This document shows positions 1 to 14,586 of a DNA stretch of 64,000 nucleotides, piece by piece. The position numbers were made by a program, and so were the translations under genes. The notes below the pieces were generated by a model. The model saw nothing but the letters and a program-made list of their open reading frames with translations, was not told the DNA's origin and ran no database searches. Each line of letters opens with the position of its first letter. The stretch's first letter is position 1. Source of the DNA: Cruorifilaria tuberocauda (Eukaryota > Nematoda > Chromadorea > Rhabditida > Onchocercidae); the NCBI GenBank assembly GCA_013365365.1, contig JABVXU010000162.1:1-64000 (forward strand), written 5' to 3'.

Positions 1-31
<31 letters not shown>
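1..31. repeat. (TG)n microsatellite at window edge
   Basis: An uninterrupted TG dinucleotide run fills the first 31 bases and probably continues to the left of the window. The open frame that runs through it and on to about base 398 encodes alternating Cys and Val followed by unremarkable sequence, and I see no reason to call it a gene. Confidence 0.95.
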
Positions 32-33
<2 letters not shown>

Positions 34-3000
34 TTCTGTCTCTCTGTCTATTGCCGAATTTAAAACTTGACATTTGTTTAGATGATATATTAGAAATCAA
101 AGTAAGATTTATTACTGGGCAATACTTCGTATTCGGAATGCTGTTTATCATTTCGATCAAACTCATTCCTTTCGTAATTTCCGATCTTTCTCATTTGTCA
201 GAACAGGCCTTGAAACTCTTAACAATCTTAATCATATCGAGTTATTATAATGGAACATTTCACTATCCTTACTGGAAATTTAATACTGCATCATCAAAAT
301 GTGGACACAAATACAAGGGATGCAAAATTCTACGGCTTGATAACATCTTCTCCATCCAAAATGTAGTAAAATACTCCGCTATCCTATGTATTACATAAAG
401 ATGGATTAGAAACAATTAGAAACATCAGGAAGTATTGTGGATGAATTTATGAAAATTCCAATGATTTGCATTAGGTAGCACTCTATCGTTCGAAATGTAT
501 TCTTCGAACAAGAGAAAGAGAAAACTGAGGGAGAAACACCATCTAAGGCAGCTTGAGATCTAATGCAGCTTTAAGTGACAAAAAAATTTAACTATTCTGT
601 AGGCTACTATGTAGTGCTTCATTACTCATTTTTGAAAATTTTTGGCATGCCGATTCCGTTTATTTTCATCTTACCTGTGATTGGAAGAAACTTTTTAATA
701 TTCATCAATGAAAGGAAATACATTTTAGTTTAAGCATTGCTTACTATTTTAAATCTTAGGATTTTAATCGTGGTAAATCATTTAAAATTTTAACAAATAT
801 TAGCAAAAAATTTTACGGAAGCATTCATGATTTCATTAAATATATGTTAAAAAAAATAAGAAAATTTCCACTTACTTATCCACTTCTATTATGAAAAAAG
901 TGAAGGGAAATTAGTTTATGAGCTTGCGATGACAACTTTCCAGCTAATTCAACAACTTCACTGAAGTTTTTACCCATAACCTATCTAATCTATTAATAGT
1001 TGATATTGGAAATGAGAGTCATAAATTAGCCTTTGCCTCTTGATTCAAAATTAATGTAAATCATTTCAAAACCTTTCACTTTTCCCCACGCAACACCACC
1101 ATTTACAAATCTTCTGATACCAACCAATTATATCTCTAAAACAACACTCAAATTCTCAGGAGATTTCATTGAATTTTGGTTTTGTTAAATTTTCAATTTT
1201 GGACGTGCTGACCAAATTCGCTTTTTTCATGCTTATATTTGATATAGTTTTGCCTTGCAGATGCTTTGATTTTGCGCTCCGATTTTTGGAACTCGTCAGT
1301 TTTAATATTATGATTTCTGTAAACTCCTCACACTAGTATCAATTAGAGATTGAATACCCAAACTAGTGGCCATTCCTTGCAAGCCTTAATCACTTTTTGG
1401 AGTATATCAAAAACATGAACTACTGCACTTGACTTATCTTTTATAACAGTTGTGAACCTTGCAAAAAATTTCGTCTTTAGTATCAAAGAGATGCCAATGA
1501 TATTGGAGCTGAAAATGATAAATGAAGTAGAAATCAAATATACTGGATAATTGGATGACAAGCAGTGAGAATTTTTATATCACAATACAGGTAGGAAAGT
1601 TAAGTTAATATTTCGAATTTAAGCTGATATTACGTATGATATTTCGAAGCCTCATTTCAACAAAAGCAAAAAAAGCTTTTAATGCCCATATTTATTCATT
1701 TCAACCGATGAGTTATTTTATATTGAACAAGATAAAGTAATAAGTTGTGAAAAATATCAACAGGTTGACAATTAATTGTGCAGCTCATTGAAAGCAATAA
1801 GCATTAAAAAGGAGTAAATTTCATTACTTTAGTAAAAGGGATATCTCTTTTGTACAACCAAAAATATAATTGTATTGCTCTATTTAATTTGTATCCTTCA
1901 TCTAATGCGGCTGAAGACCGTTGTGCGATTAATATGCTCACTTATGCTCACCAATACCATTATAGTTATTTCTATCACTAATGTTTAACGGATAATTAGT
2001 TGGAATAACTAATGGATTGTAATCACAGAAAGCGGAAAATGACCACTTGAAATCGACAAAAAGCGTTTGAACTGAAAAATGAAAAAAAAAAGAACGGTGC
2101 TGCTTTTGTTATGGTAATCAGCCAGCACAACATTCCATCAAACAATTTCGGAAGATGAAAGATAAGCAAACAATACTCTCTGTATTAGCAAAGGAGCTGA
2201 AGACCAAGGTGTAGGAATTTTCTCAGTTTGTTGTGTCTGTTTAAACTTGCTTGTATATGACGCTTGACAAACATGTTTTAACAAAAAATTTGTAACCTTC
2301 AAAGTTTTCTGAGATTGAATTGCAAACTCACTGTAACTTTAGTTTCATTGGACTGAAAAGTTTGCTACTTCACCTTTAAATTGTGAAATTCACAAAATTT
2401 TATTTTTGTACTTATCTTCACGATTTTTAGACAGTTGAGACAGCAGATTGGAGCCTTTCAATAGTGGTACTGCTGGACCATTTTAATCTGCACTCAAATG
2501 CCTGTGCAGAACAACTTTCATAAATTTTAATATTAACGTAATTCTTTGAAAATAAATAGCAATCAGTTCGACAATGAAATCTGGAAAAAAATCTAATAAG
2601 TCTTGAATCTTGCAATGCAGCAGCTGAAAATTTTAATGTCTCGGTTTTCTTGAACTCAAAGTCTTCGATTTATCAAGGCTATCCTAAAACAAATACAATT
2701 CTTACTAAATTAAATAGTTAATGACAGAATAAAAGGATCAACCTTATAGTTAATATTAAAAAAATCAAGTACATAAAAATGCTAAAATCTTTTAGAAAAT
2801 TTTAATTATGCTCACGAAACAATATATATTGAACAATTTGAACATTTCGTTGGAAGAATGACCTTTGATTTGAATGGAGCAGATGAGATAAAATGGGTTA
2901 AAGTAAGTCCTTCCAACACAAATAATATACAATTTTTATTTGAAATACAGCAATTTAAATGGAGACGAAAATCTTAAGCATTTTATAGCATGGAGGATAT

Positions 3001-6000
3001 TACCGAGAATTACACAATACGATTTATAAGAATTAATTTGCTAATATTACTGCAACAGTCCAAAGGAAACAGAAGACATCCTTCTAGAAACTGGAAAACA
3101 TGAAAGTGAAAAATAAATTGCTGTCAGATTATTTAACGTCTCAAAATAATTGAGCCTCTTCTAACTGCAAGCATATAAGATGAAAGTATTGCGATTATAA
3201 TTCACCGAAAACAATGTCATTTTAAAGGATAACAAATCAATACTCACATTTAATCTAGTTGGTCGTTAATCATCGAAATTCCTATAATTAACTTATTTTA
3301 AGATTAATGTTGAAGTGAAATATACTCAAATTAAATTAAGTATTTTAGAATTTCATTCCGAAATTTTTGTATACTCCACATGGGTGTTTAACAGTTTCAA
3401 GTGAAAGCATAAATTTCAAATTTATATAAAATTGTGAAAAGCAGTCTAGAATATGCCATAACTTAAAATTGATGCCCCCTCACGTAATTTTGATGTATTC
3501 GACTGAGATAATCCTTCCTTATGAAGTGGAGTGGAATATTTTCATTGATCACGATGTTAGATGGTTAAGAGAACACAGTTTATGCAATAACCTGGCAAGG
3601 AACAAGCTTTAAAAGTAGGATAGGCAGAAGAAAGAAATAACGAAAAGAAAAAAAGTTATTGTAAATACAAATCAAAAGCAATTCATCAATATTCACAACT
3701 GACGGAAATGAACAGATTGTTAGATGTATGTCATCGAAAAACTTCTACACATCGTCAATTAATTCTAATTCATCTTTCCTCTAACAACATGATATATGAT
3801 AAAAAATCTAAAGATTCAGAGCGGAAGCTTTCCTCAGATCTAGAGATATTAACAAAATACGGGAAGTAACAAAAAAATTTATGAGTGATTAATCTTATTT
3901 CAGTTTTGTTGTTACTGGTCATCCATACGACACCGATGAATTGTAATGCAAGCAATAGTTCAAGCTTCAAAAATTTTTACATGTTGTTAGAGATAGCATT
4001 AACATGATTTAAATACTTACAACACGCGATCACACGAGTTTCTTAATGCAGAAATAATGACCAAATGCCATGAACTTCTTCACAAAATTCGACCTATTTA
4101 CTTTTTTATTGCGAGGGCTTTAGCTCTCCTAATTCTAAAAAACAAGTTACGTTTTGAAACAGTACATCACCAATTTGGTGTTATTAACACTCTCGCTAAA
4201 AAAAAACTTTAACAGAAACACTCATTTTTGACAACTGCGCAGACGGATGGCACACCATGGTTCGAAATTGTTGCTCCGTTTGCGTAATAATATTTATATG
4301 TTAAGTTGAACTTGAATCTATCATGAATTTTCAAAATCATAAGAAATCGATCACTTGGGGCATTATGATGAATAGAGTTACATAAATAATTTAGTTAATA
4401 TAGTATATATCTAAATGTTGATGTCCCATGTTAATCTCTTCTGTAAACATGAGAAATTTGTCTTAAATTCAAAAGGAACATTATATTCCTTCAACCTTTT
4501 TGTTTTATTTCTAGCAGATATGGTGAAATAAGATCAGAATATGTAGGTTCAAAATTATCAGTTAGGAATTCGCGTTGTTCATTTGTGCTCATTAGTAGAA
4601 TATTTCAAGTAGAAAACTGTTGATCTGTATAGCAGATTGTATCACTGAAAGCTTTCACGAGACTTTATTTGAAATCGATTCTTGGAATATTTTGTTCCAT
4701 CATTTATCTTGAAATGATATCCGCAACAAATTCATTACTCAGTAGATTGATGCTATTGACATTTAGAATGATAAAGAGAAGTAATTGTGATTACGATTCA
4801 CATGAGCAACACTGGGCCGGAGAATCTAATGGCAGAAAAAATGCCACAGTTAAATTTCATTCATTTTTCAAATTAAAAAGGAGAATGAAAAATATGTGCA
4901 CCATTCAATATTCACTTCAGACATTACTAATTGCTTTAGTCTTAGATTAAACGTAAAGTGCACACTTGAGCATTATTGTTTTTTTCCGACCATTTCTCAT
5001 TCCTCATCAAATTTATCAGTATAAATTTATTAATAGGCACAGTGAGTAAATAATGATATAATTTCATGTTAATATTTTACTCTTATTGTCTTTTTCAGAG
5101 CATTGTACTTATTTTTTGATTATTGATTGATTTTCTCCAATTGTGAAATGCACGGATTATCATCAAGTTTATTCTTTATTCAATAAAAGAGTGATAAATG
5201 TTTCGCCGAAAATAATCAAGTATTTCATGTATCTATGTTCTTCATATTTACATTTGTTTCTCTTAAAAGACTGATTATGGAAACGGTACTGTAAAGGATT
5301 TTTTTGAGATATTATCGTCCGGAGCAATAACAAATTATATTAAAATCGTTATATCCTAATGTAGTTAAGATGAAACATACGGAAGCACATAAGCTTTTCA
5401 ATCATAAAAACTTGCAAAATTAATTTATGGAAATACGACGATTTGAAAAGCTGAAAAAAATGTGATGATTATAGAATAAATAAAAGGGAGAAAGTGGCAA
5501 AAACATCTAGAATACGAGAAAAATTTCTAGACAAAAGAATTCTCATAAATTTAGGAGCTTAAAGGAGGAAAATAATAAAGAATGAAGAAGCATTATATGT
5601 GCAACAGCAACTAAAGTAATAATAATAATAGCTGTGGTGGCACTTCGATGCAATATAATATGTAGCTATTTGGTGTTTTTGAAACAGATGGATGAATAGT
5701 TCGATTCAAATTGATAGCTCTTTTGCGCTTGCCACTTTTCTTTCATACAGCGAAAGCCAGGTGAAAGATAATGCATATATTACCGGAGAAAACTGTTGTC
5801 TGTTGCAGGGACCTAATTTATTGGTTTGAGAGAACAAGAAAGATGCTTTTATAACAATGTGTGCAAACAACATCAATCACAAAGCTTGAACTGATTGCTC
5901 TTTGCGGCTGAGTAAATGACTAATCATTCATATGCTCTTCTGCATGCAAATGAAAATGAAAGTGAACTTTCAGATAACACTATCTAAGGCAATTCAAACT

Positions 6001-7560
6001 ACAAAACCAATCATTTAGATTATAGATCGATGTGGATTGTGAGATTAAGAGAATGTTGAGAGACAAAAGTTGTTAGAAATTTTTACTGTATTGAGTGAAC
6101 GTTTTCAAATCCACTTCGTTAATATGGATGATCACTTGGTTACTATTTCTCACAGCGGTAATTATTATAAAAATTTAATTCGAAAGAATTTATTGCAGCA
6201 TATTCTTTCTGTTAGCTGAGCATGACTTTTCTTTGGTTCCTGACATTAAATTGCTTATTAATAAATAATGAAATATTCCCACCAAAATGCTGGAAATTAT
6301 CGCCAACTTTATTGAGCCAAACATAACAAATACCTTTAACTTTTCAAATCTTTTATTGATGTGTTATTACTAGAACACTGCATCTTCAGTGAGTGTTACT
6401 GAAAACAAAACATGAATGATTAGGGAGTGTTTCTGCTCTCATTATGAAAAATGATTCCTCGAAATTTCAGATTTCATGATGAATGAAAAACGATGTAAAA
6501 TCATTTTAACAAATGTTCACTTAAATAAAAAAGTAGTAAAATGAATTTTGCATACTAAAATTAGCTTGCGAATTTCATTGATAATAAGTTGAAATTGTTT
6601 GGCCAGTTACAAGTGATTCGTAAATTACTCAACGTTATTATCATTTACGAACAACCATTTTATCAGACTGAAATCATTCAATTTGGACGTAGTTTTCGAG
6701 TGTTATAGAATTTAATTTGTTCATATTATGGAGGTAATATGTATGGTACTGAGATAACCATGAATTATTAGCTATGCACATGAGGCAACTGACAAAGAGT
6801 AATTATTTCCTGACTGTAGCAGTTACAATGAGTGTGATAAATGTTGTTAAGAATACACAAGAGAAATAAACCACTCTCCTCTCCGGCTTTTCTTTTCCTG
6901 TTCCTGCTCTTCATTTTACAGTTTGTTTTAATATTATTAAAACATTTCAAAGATTTGATTTTTATAAGATTATGATATAGATCAACAAGGTGAAATTTTC
7001 AAAACTACTTAGCAGTGAAGTTTGTCGATTCTGCTGCTGCCAGTTTTTCGAGAATTAGCGCAAAAATGTAGCCATCTAGATCCATGAATAGTTGATTAAA
7101 AATCTAACAACATGAATAACGTTCGCTTTGCTATTTAAAATTTGTTAACTTTCTCACTTCGACTCACTCGAAAAATTAATTTACTTGGCGAAATTAAAAC
7201 TTTTCAAAGTCAATTTCATTTAACATCTTTTAGAAATATTTTCGTTCAAGAGAGACAAAAAGTGTTTCCACGTCTATTCTTTGTGGCTTGAGCCGTCCCT
7301 GCCAAATAAATTAACCTTTATTTAAAAAAGCATTGAATGAAATACCTTATGGAACGGGAACTATCGGTAGAGTAAGTGATCGAGTTTAGATGGAAATAAT
7401 TCATGACGAAAATGAGATATGGAATTAGGAAGGATCCGGTTAGTAGATGTAAACAATTTTGATGTAAGAGCGAGTGCTTCTTCATCCTACCCATTCTATA
7501 GAGGAAACTCGTTACCTGGAAATAAGCAACTAATGTTGATCAAACTTCATCTCTGCCACA
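32..7560. other. Non-coding A+T-rich region, no gene seen
   Basis: About 7.5 kb of A+T-rich sequence. The open frames here are short (under about 130 codons), have no recognisable domain and do not chain into exons with matching phases. A short AAT run lies near 5,617-5,631. I see no RNA gene or transposon end. It may be an intergenic or distal regulatory region. Confidence 0.6.
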
Positions 7561-8420
7561 CTCCTTTCCCATCAATCATCAATTAGTGAAACATCAATTT
7601 TCACGTCAATAAGTTTGCTGGAAGCAGTGGCAGAGTGAGGTGAGGTGAGGTGAGGTGAGGTGAGGTGACACCAGACGGAAGGGCGGAGAGGAAGTGCTCG
7701 CACAATGGCTTCATTGTCTGTTTGTTGACAGCACAGTGATGGATTGGACGTGTCGGCCGACGAGGAGGGCTCTTTTGAAGTGTGCCGCAACTCGCACCCT
7801 CCCCTCCCTCCTCTCAATCACTGCGCATACAGTAACTGTCATTATCGTCCTCATCTGGATGTGTGTGTGTGTGTGTGCAGAGTGTGCTGCAGGCGATGTG
7901 CATATGGATAATGTCGGTTTGATTGATCCTTTCCGCATTGTTGATGTGAGTGTGCTGCGCAGTCTCGCCTACAATCCATCACATTCGTTTTTCCGTCTTC
8001 CCCTCTCTTCTGTCAATGGAATGTTGTGGGTGTGTGCAGTTGTCTCTGCATCTATCCGTCAATCCATCTGTCGTCATTGCTGCTTGTTTGAAGCGAGTTC
8101 AAAGGGAACAGGAATGAATGAATGTTCATTGGCAGGTAACTTCGTTCTCTCCTGAATCTCCATCTCCGGTGAGAGGAATTGAGTAGTGCTGTGAAGCGAG
8201 AACTGATTCAATTCCTTCTGATTACGGCCAATCATTCATCCATACCTTTATGGTGCGTTTCACTTTCAACGGACATGCAGAAGAGGACGAGGTGGGAGGC
8301 GTCGTTTCCTTCTTCGCGATAAACTTCGAGATCACCTTCTTGTTTCACTCTTTATAAATAAGACACTCGCATATGAACAACAAAGGAATTAAAGAAAACG
8401 GACGATTGACAATTGATAGC
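7561..8420. other. G+C-richer island in the left gene desert
   Basis: This stretch stands out from its surroundings by visibly higher G+C, many CG dinucleotides, a pentanucleotide tandem array (7,635-7,668) and a short TG run (about 7,860-7,878). Overlapping open frames exist on both strands, the longest about 153 codons on plus, but none resembles a known family and the amino acid composition is not protein-like. A regulatory island (promoter or enhancer) or an unrecognised non-coding transcript are both possible. I cannot decide from sequence alone. Confidence 0.4.
7635..7668. repeat. (GTGAG)n pentanucleotide tandem repeat
   Basis: Nearly seven perfect head-to-tail copies of GTGAG, inside the G+C-richer island. 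On the minus strand this is a pyrimidine-rich CTCAC array, which produces the repeated Thr-Ser-Pro-His-Leu string in the overlapping minus-strand open frame. It is best read as a simple repeat and not as coding sequence. Confidence 0.93.
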
Positions 8421-11400
8421 CCGGATTCTTCATTAGCGGTAGATGGAATGAATGGCACATCGAAAAGTTCTGATAATTCTTTTTATTCAGTTTGAGCCTC
8501 TCAGAAAATATTGACTTTACATCAGTTCATCACGAAACAAACTTTCATATCTTTGAAACATAATGAGCATTGTGTCTCAGAAATAGGCCCTAAATTTAAA
8601 CATATTATCTAATTCAAATTTGCTTCCATTTCAAGCATTCGGATAAACTTCTCTTCTCATTCGAAAGTAGAATGCAACTGTTGGTTAGAAAGATCTATTG
8701 AGAATGATGGAAGGCATGGAAATGGAACTGGAAGAAATTGCAGGATACTGTTGAAAATGACAGATATCATACATCTCGTGATTTATTGCATCCTTCGCTC
8801 CACAAATTTGTTTCTGGTTAAAAAAAATTTTTTTCCCCGCTTTCCCCAGGGATACTGTCAAGTACTTTCGCACTCTTACCATATTTCTTGAAAAATGGAT
8901 GATCTGTATGAATATGACACAAAGGGAGATAAAGCAGGTATTTAACAACTAGCAAATACTGCTAGTTAACTTATGCCATAACTTGTGAATATGAATAAAA
9001 GTTTACGATACTAAATTAGCAATTTCACAACAATACAATCATGCTAACAATAATATTGATGGTGTTTGTTGAAATCATTGCCTAAATTGAACGAGGATAT
9101 TTCCCAGTTCATGAAAAATACCAACTATTAAGAACTGTGGTGAAGAGCTGTGCTAATTAATGCAAACAAATACATTGTGTGTTCGTTGTTACGTTTATTA
9201 TCATGAGGAAGCGACATACACCGAGAAAATTGCAGATTGCGCCACATCTAAACATCTGTCCTTCGTTTGCATTATAATTGCAGCATCTATATCTCTTTTA
9301 GCTGGACAATGAATGATTACCAATGTCTCATGATTCAATGATATTACGAAGCAAATGAGCTTATGAATATTGGAGAATGATTATCGGGGCATTATTGTGA
9401 AATTATTATTATCCATGATGGCGCGAATTTCTGTTCTTTAAATTTCAGAAAAAGAGTAGGTTTAGTAATGCACCACGTTTCGAAACAATCTTTTGCATGA
9501 CAATGGCGAAAGATAGTCAACATTTGTCGACCTCTAACATTTTAAAAGAGTACAAAAAAGGTCTGGAAACGAGTTCTGAATTTATTCGTTCTTTTTTAAA
9601 TTTTATGTAACACACTAGGGAACTGGAAAATCGTGATGAGCAGTTAATGTTTGTGCCACCGATGCAGAAACCTCATAAATCATCAAATTGGAAATGATGT
9701 ATCAGCAGGCCACCTATTATAAATCAATAATCCTTTTCCAAGTAATCCATTTCTTCCCTATTACTGCTTTAGCAAAAATAAAAAAAAACCGATTGTGAAC
9801 AGGAGATGGAACTGTTTTGAACCACTTTTGCAGCGAACAGTTGTCTAAAATATTAACTGATCTATGAAGTTGCATTAGATGAAACTTGTTGATAAGAAAC
9901 CCTAACCATTGAGTGAAGCAGAAGACCAAAACTTAGTCTTTTAAACTGAATTAGCTTGCTTCTAAAAGAGATACGCGCATCGTTTCCAACGTATTTTCCC
10001 ACAAAAATATTTGATCGGCGTTTTTCTCCTAAACTGCTTAATCCTCATGAAAATGCTATTTAAATGTCAATAATTTTTCAATATACACAAAAAGAAGAGA
10101 AATAAAGAATATTTGCATGGAGTCAGTTCGAACATTAATGAGTCATTGAGTGACAGCTTTATCAAAAGTCTTCTCGATTTGTATTTTAAACATGACGAAG
10201 TTGTTTTTGCATCTATACGGATTACAATAAAAACATATAAGATATTGCGAATAGTATAGTTCATCCATAGCAGAGTACGGATTCATGGTGTTGGATGGAA
10301 AAGTGTCACTTTAATAAATGAATGGGAATTTTGAACCCAGTAAATCAAAGTGAAAAGAATAATTAAATTTTTTCTGGTTCAGATCGGTCGTATCGCTAGA
10401 ACACTAAATTTCCATTTGTAGTTTTCCCTCAGTTCATTACTAAAAGAATTAATGGTCATCAATCGACAGTTTTCATCTATTTTTTGTGAAAAAATTCTTT
10501 ATTACTGAAAAATTATTCCTTTTGGAAAATAGTGCGAGACATAGTGCGAGATAATATGACATTATAATGTCATCTGATAATGCTCGAGCTTTATTGAATT
10601 CCTTCAAAAAAAAAGAAAATTTCACTTCGAGAATTTAATCATGCTTTCATGTTGTTTTAAAATAATATTATCAGTAATGGATTTTTTAGTAGATTTAGCT
10701 TAAATTCAAAATTTTTAGACTTGTTCTACTTTGCCAAGTAATAGCAAAAACAATAGTTCTGTAAATTGAGCTTCTGTTGAAGAAGGGCGTAGCAAGCAAT
10801 CCGGTTGGCGCTCTTGATTGTTTGAATCAATCAGCCAAATGATTTCATCGATGCAACATTAACGATTGGAACTGTTCGGCTTCGTAGTATGCAGGCGAAG
10901 TACACATTTTAAACTTACATGTCAAAACAAAACTGCTGACAGAGTAAGTTCAAACCCTCGTAATCGAATTCCAAACTTTGTCTTATCTCAACACACGTCC
11001 TATAACAATAAAAGGAAAAAAAAACAATTCAAATAGCTGTGCACATAAGTTTATTTTTAAGGTTTTTTCGCTTTCGGAGATTCCAGTACATTTTAAAAGC
11101 ACCATGAGAATGCAGCAATAATAGCAGCAAAAACAGCTTACAGCCCACTCAATGGGATATTTTGATTTATTATCCAAGCCGAAATTATATCTATAAAATT
11201 TTTTTTTGTTCAACAGAAATGAACTTTATTATTACCGATGCTATTGAGACTCATCTTCGAATGTATTTTATATACACATAATTTTTTTTTTTGAAGTAAA
11301 TACAATTACTTTTCGAACTGAACAACTTATATCATTTATGTAGTTCAATCCGAGATAATTATTAGATGGGATTTTGAGTGAAATTATGAAGTGGAAAAAT

Positions 11401-13888
11401 TAACTTAAATTACTATTATAATTGTGAAATAAGAAGAGATTGGAAGAATGAAAGGAGCAGATTTATTTGCTCGATGTCAGAGCTTGAATGTATTTTGATC
11501 CTGATAATGCTATCTATCAGAGGATATGGTAGGTAGAGTGGAAATGGTGATGTTAACATCATTCTTATTACCGTATATCGAAGCAATGGCGACGACGTGA
11601 TTGACAGCTGCTGCACTGCACTCTATTCATTCCTTTCAACTTTCATTCTTTGATATAATTTGCGAAATTTCACAACAAACATGAAACTTGTCTTTTTTAG
11701 ATGTGAAAATAAGGGAAATGACAACTTCCTCTATGTAACGCTTTTTCGACAATACTACTTCCGGTGATACCCGGTTAAACATGCTTTATGCACTGGAGCA
11801 CTGTAGTGAATCACTCTATTGAAATTGAGTGTGGGGGTTTATTGTATCAAAATGGTAATTATCTGAAATGGAGAAGCCTATAGTATTGAACTGAAAAAAA
11901 TGGTTCTGATAGCTTGTTATTATGAGAGTGAAACGCCGCTATTCATCTCAACTAAAGTTTGTACATTATAGTAGCATACAGTTGTTATAAAGTATTTTCT
12001 GTAAGTAAATATATTTCTATATGTGCTTGTTGTCAATACGACAGTTGTCAAGTTTCAATCGATCGTTTCGAAGCCTATCAATCAAAGAAGTATCAAATTT
12101 GGAGGGAAAACAAGGAAGAATTTTGTAAAGGAATGCAATTTGGTATCTGAAATTGCAGTGAGAGCACAGAAATGGAAACAAAGGGAAGAGGAAAGACGAA
12201 TTTGCTGGTTTGCACCGATTGTTAACACATCAATCATTCTCGGGAGCATCGAACTCTTTCGCTTTTACCAATATATATGAAATGTGCTTGTTGCAGCGGC
12301 AAAATGATCCATTTAACACTACCAATAGTCAGTCGTCAGTGCGATAAGTTTTGTTGAAACTACGAGCAATGAATAGCGGCAGGTCTCCAGAAGGGAGAAG
12401 TTGGGGGGAATAGTAGATTGATAGGCTTCTCCTCCAAATGAGATAAATGAGACAGTTTTGAAAGAATTCCGTTGAAATGCTTCTGCTTCATCCTTCAAAT
12501 TCTTTCCCTTATCTCTTTCAACTTCAACGAAACTCCTTCTGAAGACACAAGGGACAGACGAGCGAACAACAGGAATCACCTTCTAAAAGAAGAATGATTG
12601 ATCAATGAGTGCCTCAGCACTACCACCTCAAAACCTACCATCAATCAATCATCTCGGCCTTTCCTCTAAAACGCTTCACTTGGATACCACCCCACTCTCG
12701 ACTTCCTTAACCCATTTACCATTTACCGCCTCCTTATATCATTCTAAACTTATATTTTCTGCTCATTTTTGTTCACCGTTTAAACAAATAAATACAAAGC
12801 TTAATTTATATACTATTAAAATTGGTTGAAAATGCATACAGCTATCTAAAATTAAACTACTTATGATTAGCGTGAGAAGCACCACACGACATAAGTAAAC
12901 GAAGGTATTTCCAGAAGACGTTATTTGATTTATGCCATATAACATCACCTTACTCCTTCATTACAAATGATACGCCCAAAGAGCTAGGAAAATTAATGCT
13001 AAGAAAGAGAGATATTGAATTATAAAAATTAAGCAAGTTAGCATTTCATGAATTAAGTATAGACTTTCCTTGCTATAACGATGAGTTAAAGATTATTTTA
13101 TTTTTGCATAAAACTTTTTGACCTGATCAATCCAATTGAATATATGATTTTCAAATCCATTACCGAACATGGCTGTTTTAATTCATCTGTGCAATCACAT
13201 TTAAAATAAAATTCATCAAACTTATGATTCATTTTCGCGATATGAACACTGCTAGTAATATCGCTTTCAAATTTGTTTTACCTTCATCGTGTCCATTCAT
13301 CAGCTACGATTTCCTTAATTTATTCCGCGATTCACTTTTTATTCGTGCAGCTTCTCTAAATAGCATGAAAATCGAAATTCAAGATGCGAGTATCTTCGAA
13401 AATCGAAATTACAATAACACTTTTCGAACTTCGTAGAAAAAAGTATAAATGCACCAACTGACTTGCTTGAATTTCTAATCGTCATTTTACTGGAAAGTAC
13501 ATGGTTTCAATCAGCATCTTCTCCACATCAATTGTTATCGCTCAATTACGCTTACAATTTGTTTAATAGAAGTGTATCAGTTTTTAGTAATAAAAATATA
13601 AGAAACATGTCCAACGGAAAATGAAGTGAAGTCGGAGTAAAGAAACAATAAAATTTTGATTTCTGAGCCTTACTGTTGCTAACGTTTCTATCTCATGAGT
13701 TCAAAGTGTTTTTAAATATTTTTCTGGTCCTTTCACGATACGTGGTTATTGCATAGTATTTCACTCAACATCTCCAAGTTATGCTGATGTGCTGCTGATT
13801 TCCGTTTAATTTATTTTAGTGAAACGACGTACACAGTACACTTGACATATGAATGCTTTCTTTTCACAGGTGTAAAACTTTAATTCTT
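8421..13888. other. Non-coding A+T-rich region, no gene seen
   Basis: About 5.5 kb without a convincing exon. Open frames are short and compositionally random. A small perfect inverted repeat with 8-base arms (AACTAGCA and its complement) sits at about 8,947-8,967, too small to interpret. Nothing else was recognised. Confidence 0.55.
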
Positions 13889-13894
13889 TTTATT
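13889..13894 (-). terminator. Poly(A) signal AATAAA of the 147-residue protein gene
   Basis: The minus strand carries AATAAA about 95 bases beyond the stop codon at 13,987. The spacing is normal for a short nematode 3' UTR and supports the gene model. Confidence 0.6.
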
Positions 13895-13986
13895 CATAAA
13901 TATAATCGTCATACATTATAATTATTTTATAATTAGCGCAATAATAATTATGGCAAGTGCAGAAATCATGTCGTCTCTCACGTCTT

Positions 13987-14586
13987 TCATTCCTTAACAT
14001 CGTTGTGATGATTTTTGGACGGATACGGAGTGGGATGACGGCGATGAGCTGTGAGACCTTTGCGCAGCGCAATCAATTTTGCACTTCCCGTAAGTGACAG
14101 TGGCGAACTCCCACGATTGCGAGGGCCTGTAGGAATCTCTCTCTTCAAGCTACGACCACGTGGTGGTATATCAGTTTTCGAAGCATCATTCTGAGCGATC
14201 TGGTTGCACTGAAAAAAAATTTTATTGCTTGATCCTTTCACTGGGCGCCTTGAATAATTTTCACGCTTTAAACAACACAATTTTGAAAGTAATAAAAATA
14301 CATTTGAAATAATAAATAACCGACATCTACCAAAAATTTTATATCAGCGAAAAGGTGTTTTTACTTCTGTGTTGTGATTCTCGGCTCCATCACTATTCTG
14401 TCCCTCTGCCGGGTTAGTTTCTCCCACAAGAAGACTTTCGGAGTCTTTTTCTGAATTTTTCGCTTCCTCTCCGTTGGACTCACGAACGTTGACACAGACA
14501 GGGGCGGCAGTTCCTGTCAATAAAAAATCTCCGCTCGAAGAATTTGGATTGGAAGCGTGCGAAACCGTCGAATCTTCAGTAGCCAT
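13987..14586 (-). CDS. Unrecognised 147-residue low-complexity protein, two exons
   Basis: Exon 1 is 14,586-14,365, from the first ATG that gives a clean frame. Exon 2 is 14,208-13,987 and ends in TGA. The donor GAA|GTAAAA and the acceptor TTTTTTTTCAG join in phase 0, and each exon is exactly 74 codons. The N-terminal half is acidic and rich in Ser, Asn, Glu and Thr, and looks disordered. The second half is basic, with Arg/Lys clusters (a PPRGRSLKRE stretch, and AHRRHP near the C-terminus) that could serve as a nuclear localisation signal or nucleic-acid contact. There is no signal peptide, membrane segment, zinc motif or coiled coil. An AATAAA follows the stop. I do not recognise the family and infer no function. 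It could be a nematode-specific nuclear protein. An additional upstream exon cannot be excluded. Confidence 0.6.

Noticed and set aside
4669..4950. 93-codon plus-strand open frame with hydrophobic start
   Set aside because: Looked briefly like a signal peptide, but the composition is random and there is no partner exon or poly(A) context.
7694..8155. 153-codon plus-strand open frame in the G+C-rich island
   Set aside because: Composition rich in Cys, Val and Ser with a Cys-Val run from a TG repeat. Competing frames on the other strand, no domain and no splice context.
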